Below, one piece after another: positions 12,249 through 22,989 of a DNA stretch of 64,000 nucleotides. Both the position numbers and the translations under genes were made by a program. The number at the start of each line of letters is the position of its first letter. The stretch's first letter is position 1. The notes beneath the pieces are model-generated. The model was not told the origin of the DNA and made no database searches. It worked only from the letters and a program-made list of their open reading frames with translations. Source of the stretch: Strobilurus pachycystidiatus (taxonomy: Eukaryota > Basidiomycota > Agaricomycetes > Agaricales > Physalacriaceae); the NCBI GenBank assembly GCA_019915135.1, contig JAHLMK010000003.1:1-64000 (forward strand). Reading direction: 5' to 3'.

Positions 12249-12335
12249 GTGCACAGCCACTCAAATTTCTGCCAGAAATCCGCCTCGTCGAGGATTTCTG
12301 GCAGAAATTTCGGTGGCAGTGCAAACTCCGGGATC
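12249..12335. repeat. Short inverted-repeat element, copy 3 (near-perfect hairpin)
   Basis: AAATTTCTGCCAGAAATCC and its near-perfect reverse complement GGATTTCTGGCAGAAATTT face each other across a short centre (CGCCTCGTCGA). They are flanked by GCACAGCCAC on the left and GTGGCAGTGC on the right, which are again inverted. This is the most symmetric of the three copies. It lies about 105 bp upstream of the 886-aa gene. Confidence 0.7.
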
Positions 12336-12424
12336 CCTGCCCTGTCCGTGAAAGTGGCGGTTAGTGGGGTTGCGCATGTGCGGGGCCCTAACCCTTCGGG
12401 ATATAGATACAATATCACTCTAAT

Positions 12425-13905
12425 GTGCCGTGTGCGAATTCGCTAGGTCTGAGAGTAAGGAGCAAGACTCCGAGCCCAAAATCCGTGCCAGAGGGGGACC
12501 GGGAGGCATTTTTGATCGTTCAAGGCCTTCCCGTCCCCGGGCGGCCTTGTAACTGCATATCTGAGGTCCGTAGGGTGTAATGTATTGACACACCAAAGGG
12601 CAAGTCCCCACGATTAGAGACGCGCGAACGCCAGCGGCATCTGTGCCAGAGTGCGAGCGTGGCGCATTTTCGATCGTTCAAGGCCTTCCCGTCCCCGGGC
12701 GGCCCTGTAACTGCATATCTAAGGTCATTGGGGTGTAATGCATTGGCACACCAAAGGGCAAGTCCCCCCGACAAGAGACGCGCGAACGCCATCAGCATCT
12801 GTGCCAGAGGGGGACCGTGGCGCATTTTCGATCGTTCAAGGCCTTCCCGTGCCCAGGCGGCCTTGTAACTGCATATCTAACGTCCTTAAGGTGTACTGTG
12901 TTGGCACACCAAACGGCAAGTTCCCCCGACAAGAGATGCGCGAGCGCCATCAGCATCTGTGTCAGAGGGATCCGTGGCGCAACCTTGATCGTTCAAGGCC
13001 TTCCCGGCCCCGGGCGGCTTCGTAATTGCATATCTGAGGTCCTCGGGGAGTAATGCGTTGGTAGACCGGACGGCAAGTCCCCACGACGAGAGACGCGCGA
13101 ACGCCAACAGCATCTGTGCCAGAGGGGGACCGTGGCGCAACTTTGATCGTTCAAGGCCTTCCCGGCCCCGGGCGGCTTCGTAACTGCATATCTATGGTCC
13201 GTGGGGTGTAATGCATTGGCACACCAAAAGGCAAGTCCCCCCGACAAGAGACGCGCGAACGCCATCAGCATCTGTGCCAGAGGGGGACCGTGGCGCATTT
13301 TCGATTGTTCAGGACCTTCCCGTGCCCGGCCGGCCTTGTAACTGCATATCTAAGGTCCGTAGGGTGTAATGTGTTGGCACACCAAACGGCAAGTCCCTCC
13401 AACAAGAGACGCGCGAACGCCATCAGCATCCGTGTCAGAGGGATCCGTGGCGCAACCTTGATCGTTCAAGGCCTTCCCGGCCCCGGGCGGCTTCGTAATT
13501 GCATATTTGGGCTCCCTGGGATATGAACTAACGTCTTGTGAAGCGGCAAGTCCGTGCGTGCAGAAACGCACAAGCGCCACCGAGATCTGCTCCAGGCTGA
13601 GGGTGTACTGGATCTTTACTCATTCGAGGTCATCCTGAAGAGGAGAGTCTTCGCAAATGCATATCTGGGCTCCTGAACATGTTAAGCAATGGTGGACAAA
13701 ACGAGAAGTCTCTGCGTGGAGAGATGCACAAGGGGCATCGAGATCCGTGGCAGGCTGGGGGTGTGGCGCACTTTTGATCATTCAACGCCCTTGCAGCTCC
13801 CTGTGAGTTTTGCCACTGCACTCTATGTCTCCTGATGTTCCAGGGCACCTGCACACCAAGCATCAGGTCATGGAGATGAGAGACGCTCGAATAGTATGAG
13901 GATCC
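12425..13905. repeat. Satellite array B, 158-bp unit, diverged from array A
   Basis: CATCTGTG anchors lie at 12638, 12796, 12954, 13111, 13269 and 13427, giving steps of 158, 158, 157, 158 and 158. More degenerate units follow to about 13905 (anchors near 13585 and 13740). The unit is homologous to array A (GTGGCGCA, GATCGTTCAAGGC, TTCCCG, GCATAT, CGCGCGAACGCC) but has its own consensus, so the two arrays have been homogenised separately. Both arrays run in the same orientation. Confidence 0.92.
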
Positions 13906-14930
13906 GTTCTTCCCGGCCTACTGCAGAGGTGCACCCTACAATGTGCAGCAGCACCAAGCCGCACAGATAGTGTCGCATTCCGAAATTGACTTTTCTCATA
14001 CTCTATATGTCCAATGGACCTGCAAATACACTATTGAGTCCCGTGAATGTCTGGGCGGTTATGTGGCTCTACGTAGGCCCGCTTGGACAGCAACTGAGAG
14101 CTGTGCGGCAATCCTGCACTACTGGGACTCATTGACAATATTTGAATAGCATATCTAAGCATATTTTACACTGAGGTCAAGACACGTAATTATGTCACTG
14201 ACCCACCAGGATGTATGCGGCACCTGCGGAAATGAAGGTACAGCGACGGTGAGCCGTGCGGATATTGTACTGTCATGAATCCCTTTTTCCCAGTTGTCTA
14301 GATGTTCAAGGGACCCGCAAATTCAATATCAAGTCCTGAGAATGTTGTGGTATGATACTGCCAGATGTGCTCCCGGTCAAAGAGCGGTTGTGAGCCTCAC
14401 GATACTTTTGCGGTGCCGGGACTCATTGAGGACGTTCACATAGCCACTATAAGCATATTCCCCACTGGGGTTGTAACACGAGAAGTGGTCCCGAGCCCAC
14501 CAGGTCGTTTGCGGTACCTGCGTATATAAAGGTGCAGCTACAGGAAGCCGCACGGATTGTGTATTGTCATGAAACCCTTTTTCCCAGTCTTCTGGATGCC
14601 AAAGGGACCTGCAAATACAATATCAAGTCATGAGAATGTTGGGCTCCCGCGCTGCCAGATGTGCTCCCGGTCAAACAGGAGTTGGGAGCCACACGATCAC
14701 TTTGCGGTGCCGGGACTCATTGAGGATGCTCATATAGCTACCATAAGCATATTCCCCACTGGGGTCAAGACACGAGAAGCGGTCCCGAGCCCACCAGGTC
14801 GTTTGCGGTACCTGCATATATAAAGGTGCAGCTACGGTGGGCCGCGCGGATGTCGCCTGGGCCCAAGCCCTCTTTGCCCACCCTCACCCAACCCTAAAAG
14901 ACCTGCAAATACAATCTTGAGGTCTGGGGA
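13906..14930. repeat. Tandem repeat C, unit about 296 bp, three copies
   Basis: GATGTGCTCCCGGTCAAA recurs at about 14363 and 14658, and CCCACCAGGTCGTTTGCGGT at about 14497 and 14792, with a diverged copy at about 14200. Two units end in TATATAAAGGTGCAGC, a TATA-box-like word. CCTGCAAATACAAT is scattered through the block and beyond, to about 15065. I see no coding potential. Confidence 0.85.
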
Positions 14931-16972
14931 GTGCCGGTTGCTGAGCTGGATCCAGGCCGCCCCGCGAGCGGAATCAAAGAGCGAGCTCTAGCCGGCCGAG
15001 TTTTGAATTTGCGGCCTAGCTGTTTCGGGACAGTGGTCCCCTACCCTAAAGGGACCTGCAAATACAATTTCGACCAAATCGGGGACGCAAACGATAGTTC
15101 GAGTCGAACTATCACCCCTTATAGGTATAGTATCAACTGTCTACCTAATCTCGTTACCTCGTTACGGCCCAATACATTACTTCCGCATACGAAAAAAAAG
15201 ACTGTACCCAAAATACAAGTACCCCAGTCCGCGTGGGACATCATCATACTCGGAATTGAATATGAGATGCATAAGTATAGGTCTTCATTGATCTTGATTG
15301 AAACATGAATGAACAATGAGTTCGAAGTCATAGTAAGATGACTTTGAACAGCGACTTGAGCGTAGAAGGAAGGATAAATGTGGCTGACTATAACATGTGA
15401 TGAATAGTTGGTGGGTGATTGTGTCACGTTTCTAGCTAATATGGTCACTTTTTTAGCTGTTCTTCCATCACGTTTCTAGCTGATATAGTCACGTTTCTAG
15501 CTGTTTTTCGTCCATAAAAGGAAATTTTTCTTGCTAGCGAAAAAGAGGATTAGATAGATAGACAGCAGAAGCGTGCATGCACACCTCTTTATCTCAATCT
15601 CGCTGAGCGACATTGCCCCCGCTCAAGCGAGTTGCCTTGTGAGATTGACCTTTGTTGCGCATCCGTCGAAGCTAACACCAGTCTGATCACAGATTCACCT
15701 GAGTTGCATACACTGTCCGTCTCCCTCTGAGCATTATGTTACGCAGACGAACAAGTCCAGCGCCTCAGACGCACATGGTCCCGTGTCTCACCCATCACCG
15801 CAAGCCAGCGCGACAGTGTCTTTGGTAGTAAACACACCTCACCCTCGCCACAGCACAGATAGACCGTCTCTACACTGCAGAGACACTCGCCCGACCTTTC
15901 GCAGCCTAACCAGAAGTTGGTGCAGGTACCAAAACCCCTAACCCTGTGTCCATAAGTCAAATGCGCATCCGAATCAAAGTGAGTGGGATTACGCACTCAG
16001 GATCAGTGCTCGCCCAATCGTAGTCTGTGACTCATAACCAAATGCGCAGTATAGCCTTGAATGCATTGACTCACTCGTCCGCATTCAACGTGCAAGTGTC
16101 ACACTTGAAGCTGAGAACGCGGCACACCGAGTTTCTCAAGTCTTCCGAGTCAAATCGCAAGTCTCGCCTTGTCACTCCAAGTCACGTACGCTGCTTGTTG
16201 TCAATCTCACCAACCCGACTCGGTCAAAATACAAGTACAGCACCTCCGACGCCACTCCTCGACCTCCGCACGCTACGCAAAACTTGTTCAAAACATGAAA
16301 CTACTTCTTGTGGCACTTTTAACCAAGTCATTTGGTCCTAATCTCATTGAGATCAGAAACATTGTGACGAGTCTGTCAATGCCCAGCTGAAATTATCTGA
16401 CCATCATTGTCATATCCCGGCATGTATTCTCATGTCAGGTATCAGACATTCTTCACCATATCAACCGAAAGGATGGTCCCTGTGCACTTGCTAACTTGCC
16501 GAACAACCCCCTTATTGTGACAGGGCATCCAAACAGTGCCAAATGTGTCGTGGCAGCTAGCACTACTAAGAGTACGGCCCACTATGCCATTTCAGTTGAT
16601 GACATGTTGGGAAAATACATTAGAGTGGTCGAGACTCGAAAGATAAGTATATTGATCAACGGCGGAGTTTTTCGAGGCGATGAGTCGGGATAACGGCGAG
16701 AGGAGGTGGTCAGTGCAGAAGCGACACGGTTCTCCGACTAACGATGGCAAGAATCACGTCAGGGTGACAATGCGAACAGAATGGGATTTGCGCCTCATTG
16801 GGGGGCTTACCAGTTGCGTAAGTAGAGACCTACAGAGAGATAATCATCGCAGATGGACGCGCCAATTCAAACTGGCCTATCCAGCGATCAAATGAACAGA
16901 AACACACCTGGATTGGGCGCCCGTGTCCAAACGCGCGCCCTGCTCATGCCGATAGACCGCCTACGTTTCCCA
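14931..16972. other. Non-coding stretch with small repeats and an ORF remnant
   Basis: There is no convincing gene. Contents: a perfect 10-bp-arm hairpin at 15093-15113; four near copies of GTCACGTTTCTAGCT between about 15422 and 15505 in steps of about 20-25 bp; and, at about 16390-16693 on the + strand, a reading frame containing LPNNPLIVTGHPNSAKC that reads like a protein fragment but has no start or splice context. It may be a gene remnant. Confidence 0.5.
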
Positions 16973-17903
16973 TCAATCGGCGCTGCCGGGCGTCGACTCG
17001 TCGTCGCGAGTGTCGTCCAGGTCGCCATCCATGCCCTCGTCGTCCTGCTGCAGCCCCAGGAGCGGCATCCGTTGCCATGTATATATGTCCTGCGCAAGCA
17101 ATTGCGCGTCCAGCACGCGAGAAGGCGGTCGAGGGATTACGTCTCGCCCAGATTTAGATCTACGGAAAGATTAGCATTGTGAAAGGATGTGCCGGTGCAC
17201 AACTAGCGTACCCAACGAAAATGAAGAGAGAAGCGCCGTGGATGGGTGTCGTCTCCAGCAGCCGAAATCTACCGAGCCGTCGTATGTACGTTATCCTCAA
17301 TGTCGAGTCGTCGTCTTCGTTCTGCGGGTCCAATATCCTACGAGCCGGCTCACTCTGCCCATAATCTTGATGCTGACGCATCGCCAATGACTCCTGCCAA
17401 AGATGCGAGAATGACTGCTGCGCTAGTGGTAGAGAAAGACGCGGTCATCACGCGCAGGCAGCGTTCAAGATAGCCGCAGATAGCGCCAATGAAGGGGTGC
17501 TGGTGGGAGAGGGGGAAAGGCAGGCCCGCACGATGTCGACGAGCAACAGGCGGTCGTCTTTGTTGCGTAGTACGGCTCGCCTTTAAAAACCGTACAACAG
17601 ATAAGGACGCTTATCTGATGCATGGTTTTTGTGGGCGGGTGGTCGGGATGAAGGCGGCCAATGCTGAGAGGAGGTAGACCGCATAATTGGGGGCTCGACT
17701 CCGGCGATGATCTTGTCCAACGTTTGATGCGCCAGTGCATGAATGTCGCATCCAAATTCAAAGAACGGACATAACAGCACCATTGCCGAGTGCGCGCCAC
17801 CAGACGGCGCACCCAGCTTGAAGTTGATGTAACTCGCCCTGCACACCCATGCATCCGCGCTCCCATCGTCGTCGTCGTCCAGTAATGTGGTCGACGTCGT
17901 CAT
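16973..17903 (-). CDS. Small predicted membrane protein, unknown family
   Basis: Five exons fit in phase: 17903-17680, 17580-17541, 17499-17378, 17337-17217 and 17089-16973. They total 624 nt and encode 207 aa. The start is the ATG ahead of an Asp run (MTTSTTLLDDDDDG). Hydrophobic stretches occur at SAMVLLCPFFEFG, AVILASLAGVIG and GASLFIFD, followed by WQRMPLLG and an acidic tail ending ESTPGSAD. This pattern suggests two or three membrane helices and a cytosolic tail. The splice sites are acceptable, but the last donor (GTTGGG) is weak and one intron is only 40 bp. An alternative that reads through this donor ends at 17160. I do not recognise the family; this could also be the 3' part of a longer gene. 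Confidence 0.45.
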
Positions 17904-19992
17904 GTATCGACACCGTCTCGAGCGGCTGCTGCCCACGTCGGTGGGGATTGCGCGTCGCAATGGGAGTGCCATCGGTCCAAAATCGCGCAAGTGGTCGAGG
18001 AGCAGAAGACGCAGAACACGTCAAAGACGGCAGCAGATGCCGGCGTTGGGCGGACGATGACGAGCAAGTAGTAATCGTCGTTGTGGTACGAGCGCGAAGG
18101 GGGACTGCGACCTGTATTGAAACGTCCGCCAATATCATAGACACGATGGGTTTGCGATGGGTCGAAAGCAAGAACCGAAATGCCAAGCCGGCTCGGCAAT
18201 GGCTGAGCGGAACAGATGCACAGCCACTCCCTAATGCGTTCTGCATCATTCCTCCGTGTCGATATCTACGTCGCGGCAGTATCTTCCAATGACCAAGAGG
18301 ACCGGCGGGGTATAGGTCACCCTACGTCGTCCAATGGCTAGGAGCGACGACGTTTGCTTCTAAATCAATGCTCGATACGAAACTGGGATTGAAAAGAACC
18401 ATTCTCAGACGCGCCACGAAAAAGGCGGTTGTATCTGTTTTACGACGTATCGATCTCCCGGATAGTGGGCACTAGCGGACATGGGAGAAGAAATGTCGAG
18501 GGCCGGTGACAAGGTGTGTGATTTCTGCTCACTACCTTTCTCGTCTCACGTCTCCGCGATAAGTACATTTTGTGAACAACCGCCGTCAATTTCGGACCCG
18601 TGAAGATGTCGGCGCTACCACCGTCACCCGCGCCTCTTTTCTATCCTTTCTCTCAGTAAAATTCGCATTCTCGTCTCATTTGCTCGCTTCCGTCCCATTG
18701 CGCGTAAAACGTATCACCCACGGCCTGCCTAGCCGCTCTTCCCCACCCTCTCTTCCCTCGTCCCCAATCCCATCACTCGCCTCGCTCTCGCTGCTGGATT
18801 CTTTTCTCGCACCCGTACACCCTCAGCCATCCTCTCTGTCTTCTTTCCTCTTATCTCGTCCGCCGCCTCACTCACTCACGCTCCTTTCTTCCCGATGCCT
18901 CATTCTTACCCCATTTCTACTCATCGTCCACTTGAAATCGCCCTGACGTCTCACACCGATTCCCCGACTCATTCCAATGACCGAGATATGGGCACGCATC
19001 TCGCACGGTCTGATCTCAGGCTTGCCGCTGCCGGTAATCCGGATCTTCCGCGTTCGGCGGACAAGTACGCGCTGCTTGAACTGAGGAGTAAGAAGCAGCA
19101 GAGCGGTACACGGCGGATGGGATTGTATTTCGTGCCTTTGATTCATGATTCTGTCCAGTACTCGTAACCGAGCACAGGCGGCGCATGTTGGTGACGAGAA
19201 ATCAATACGTTCTATTTTCCTTCGTACGACGAAACCTATGCTATCGCAAGGAGAGTCTGAATGTTCACAGGTGGGTAATTTAACGCCCTCGTCTGGCTTC
19301 CCAATAGGAGATTCACTTGGATCCCGACTGACAGGAAGAGCAATCGTGAGTTGTGAGCGCACATTATCAGGCCGCGAGCGGACACGCGGAGCTGTGAGTA
19401 CGGGATATGATGGGCGGCTCCTGAGGATGCATACATGTGCGATATTTGAATGGCCAGGAAACGATAGGTTGGCGCATAGATCCAGAAAATTGTGACGGAA
19501 ACTGTCGATGGTCGTGGTAGTATGTGATAGCTAGAAGAGACAGGTGAAGTCTTCACAAAGCGGCGCGGCAGCCCCGAGATAGGCGTGACGTCTATAACTG
19601 ATACAACATGGAGGAAGTGTCGCAGATGGCAGACGGCAAGACGACCGTCATTGTATCCTTTCGGGTGCCCGGGGGTCTTCTAACTCTATCAAGTCTAGCG
19701 ATGCTGGATGGTGGCGAGAAGAAAACTCTTGCATGTGTACACGTGGCGATCCCGGATCAGTCGGCATCTTTGGCGCCACGAGGGTACACGTAGGCCCACG
19801 ACTCAATTCGGAGCGCCAACAACCTCGGCTGTGCGCTGTAGCTTCAAGGATCGCCAACTCGACTATACCCTCAAGTTGGCACAGGGTTCAGGGAATGACC
19901 AACAGGGCAGTGTGGAGCATGAGGCAGTGCTCGATGAGTTATAAAGAAGCAGAACTTTCAGATTTTCACCACACATCGCTACTCACTTCAAG
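17904..19992. other. Intergenic; pyrimidine-rich tract and a shared repeat
   Basis: No gene model holds here. A strongly C/T-rich + strand tract at about 18630-18900 resembles a fungal core promoter. Directly after it, about 18930-19000 (GACGTCTCACACCGATTCCC followed by CGAGATATGGGCACGC) matches about 58690-58745, so a promoter-like segment has been copied to the two places. No intact ORF follows either copy. Confidence 0.5.
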
Positions 19993-21199
19993 ATGGATGA
20001 CCAGCCAAATTACGAGGATATATTCAACTCCTATGGGCAGCTTTCATCACATGTATCTAACGGTAAGCCATATGAACTCTGCACTTACATGAAACTGATC
20101 ACCGAGGGTTGAGGCCTTCTTGTGTTATTGCCCGGACCTGAAAGACCTTACGAGCTGATTGTAGCCCGGGACGAATGGCGTAGTAGGTGATGTTTTCTAA
20201 TTCTGGCCGCCTTTCTTAGCACCTCTTCCCAGTATGTATCCAGGAATTTATTGACCACTCGCATACGCAAAGTCAATATAGAATGTATATCGGCATTGAC
20301 CTGGTGACGGATCGTGAGCTCAACCAGTCCTGGTTGGACTTTCTTCGCAGAATCATACGACTGTATAACACCACAAAACACGGAGCACTACCCAGGCATG
20401 ATGTGGACCTATGTTCCTTCGAGCTCACCGTTGCGAACATGATCATTCCCCCAACACTTTGGTCCCAGATAAGTATCCGACTTCCTCACGGAGTTTAACA
20501 TTACAAAGCTCATACTCAGGGATGTTCGCATGCTCAAGGATATTCGACTTGACGAGCCCAAAATCTATCGCGAACTTGTTCGTTTCGGGTCCGGCGCTCA
20601 TGGGGTGGGGAATCCGTGTCCATTATTGCGGCATCTGTCTATTGAATCTCGGGTCAATCAGTCATTACGCGCGCACCCTTTGCGACTGATGGTTTCTGGG
20701 CTAGAAGCTTTTCATCCCAGCGTTATCTGCCTATCTGGACTAAAACACCTCACAATCTCTGGATGCCATTTCGATCCCTTGGACGGGCAGGACGAGCGAG
20801 ATCAATACCCTCTTCGGCCAAGGGACATTTGGGAGCTGCTTCGAAGCCACGAAATGCATTTGAGCACGCTCACGCTAGAAGGAACATACTTCGAGAGCCC
20901 GAGCTGTAGGTCGTCAAATATAACTACATATGTCGGTCTGATTGGTCGGTCAAGGCTCTCAACATATGCCGAGTCTGAATTGGCCGGACTACCTTTTCAA
21001 TGATGTTGTGCAGATGCATAAATTGCAACTACCCAATACATCCCGCTCGGCGTCGAACATGCCGGTCAATGGGCCACTGCCTCCAGAGAATCAATACGCC
21101 CGAGTGGACGGGTACTACTGGGAGCGCTGGTCCAGAAATGTTGAAAGTTTTCAACATGCTGCCCGGAGCTTGGGATATACCAGTTCTAGCCTCGATTAG
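19993..21199 (+). pseudogene. Broken leucine-rich-repeat (F-box-like) gene
   Basis: It starts with MDDQPNYEDIFNSYGQ at 19993. A GT donor follows at about 20062, and an acceptor near 20232 gives CIQEFIDHSHTQSQYRMYIG. The frame stays open to about 20470, where a one-base shift is needed to reach FLTEFNITKLILRDVRM. Then LRR-like segments PLLRHLSIES, LKHLTISGC and LSTLTLEGTYF run to about 20930. A further shift leads to YLFNDVVQMHKLQLPN and a stop at 21199. Such leucine-rich segments are typical of the large basidiomycete F-box/LRR protein class; I see no F-box here. The shifts could be weak introns, but the simplest reading is a decaying gene. Confidence 0.5.
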
Positions 21200-22970
21200 A
21201 GTATACAGTATGTACATAACGTTACGAACAAAGAAGTCACATCTCACATTGGTTCCGTGCCGTGCGGGAGAAAGCGCCACCCATCCCATCTCAACGCAAG
21301 AGCGCTTCTGACGTCAGAGTCACAGACGATGAGCAAAGTATACAGGAACAATTCGAACCTTTCCCGGCTCAAGCTCATGATGATTCGGACACGATGACAT
21401 ACTCCGGAGTCCGAGGAACGGAAAATGCGCCGAGATAATGTCTGAGAATAGGGTGTCCGAATGAGAGGTACCGCCATTCTCTCTTTTGTCGAAGTATGAA
21501 AGGCTGCTTTGCTCGATGTCGTGAGCAGGACGTGAGCAAGGAAAGAGTTGTGCAAGAGGCCAAATCAGGTATATACAGGGGTGATGGCATCAACGGATGC
21601 ACCGCTCCGGTATCCGGGCACCTCTTGCTCTCAACGACGACGACAGAGAAGTCGGCAAAACGTCGGCGAGTCCACAACGACGACGACGATTCACCGCTAC
21701 CCGCATACTACCGCAAACCCGCCGGAAACGTTGCCACGTCGTCATGGACCCTCGCGGCAACCGAACCTCCTGCTCTGGACGTTCCTTGTCGTTGGCTGTT
21801 GCATGGAATGGGCGGTGTTTGGATATACGCTGCTGAAATTGCGGTTGCGTGAGGGATGAAGCATTTGGCCAGACGTGCGTTTCCTGTTGGCTATGTCCAT
21901 CTTTCCGGCGTATGCTCACGTCAATTTCAGGCATGCACACAACGGTCTCACTATCGGCTTAGAATTGGGCAACGCTCTCACATACGCGCCCTCGTTCTAC
22001 CCTACTGTCTACCACTCGCGGAGATGCGGTGTTGATCCACGATCTTGCGTTCCGAGCACCTGCGCGACAGACCACAGCGCCTCTAATCTGTCCTCCGCTC
22101 TCAACCGGGCTTTCCCACCACTCAGCATCTGCAGCTTTCTTCTCCTACTTCTAGGACTGGAACCCGACCGTCCTTTGTCTAAACTTGACGAATGTAGGGT
22201 GCATTCCCCTTCGACGCGACGAGCTTCGACGTCGCCATCTATCCTTTTCAAATGCTCCCGTCGCATCTCCGCCCCTATTGCTTCGGATCCGTCATATCCA
22301 TCCGTCTCCAGGACAGTCCTTGCTCGCAACCACGAAAACGTCAAGTGACTTTCCGGGGATCGTACGACTTCAGGCCATGCATGGAATCAAGGTGTGCCTT
22401 TTCCTCGCCGCTTTCGCACCTACTAACATGCAGTAACATCCTGTCAGGTTGCGGCTCCCGAAGTTGCGTCAGGTCGTGCAGTCGCTCCTCTAAGATTCTT
22501 GTCGCTAAGCGGTATCCACTGTACGACGCGGCCATCCATCGTCGTGCGCCAATGACGACATCAACGTCCATGAACGCCCTCACCCGCCGTAGGATCATCT
22601 TTCGCGTTGTCCTTTATTTGCTGTTTCATCCAGCCGCCGGTAATGATTGATATCATCCCTCTGGTAGACCGACCATCGTCAGCAGTTTCTTCCTGGCTGA
22701 CGAACGGCGGACCAACCAATGTGCTGCTAGCCGTGACTCCGAAGTTCGACCATCTTCTTGCTCTGTTATGCACTCTTTCTTCAGACGGATGAGAAAGTTG
22801 GGTCACTCAAGGCGATCCTCGTGTCTGCGGACGTACTTTGGCGCGCATCGATCCGTGCCCATGATTCGTGGCGCATGTACATGTCTAGTCGTCTCCGACT
22901 CTCTTTCCACAGATATCTTCATGCACGACGTCTTTGAAATATGCTCTCCGTACTATTTATGTAGGCGGGT
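21200..22970. other. Intergenic segment homologous to 29,450-30,480
   Basis: Several blocks match the region upstream of the kinase-like gene at 31535: AACGTTGCCACGTCGTCAT (21730) against AGGTTGCCACGTCATCAT (29485); CCCCTTCGACGCGACGAG (22207) against CCCCCTCGATACGACGAG; and GCGTCAGGTCGTGCAG (22467) against GCGTCAGGTCGCGCAG (30157). It is an old duplicate of an intergenic/promoter region. No coding model. Confidence 0.55.
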
Positions 22971-22989
22971 TCAACACAGTATTACATCG

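Noticed and set aside
15930..15950. Interstitial CCCTAACCCT, a possible internal telomere
   Set aside because: Only about two units, with no degenerate extension; expected by chance or minor relic.
18572..18946. Plus-strand 124-aa Ser/Pro/Leu-rich ORF
   Set aside because: The sequence is a C/T-rich tract that gives S, P, L, F codons in any frame; more likely promoter sequence.
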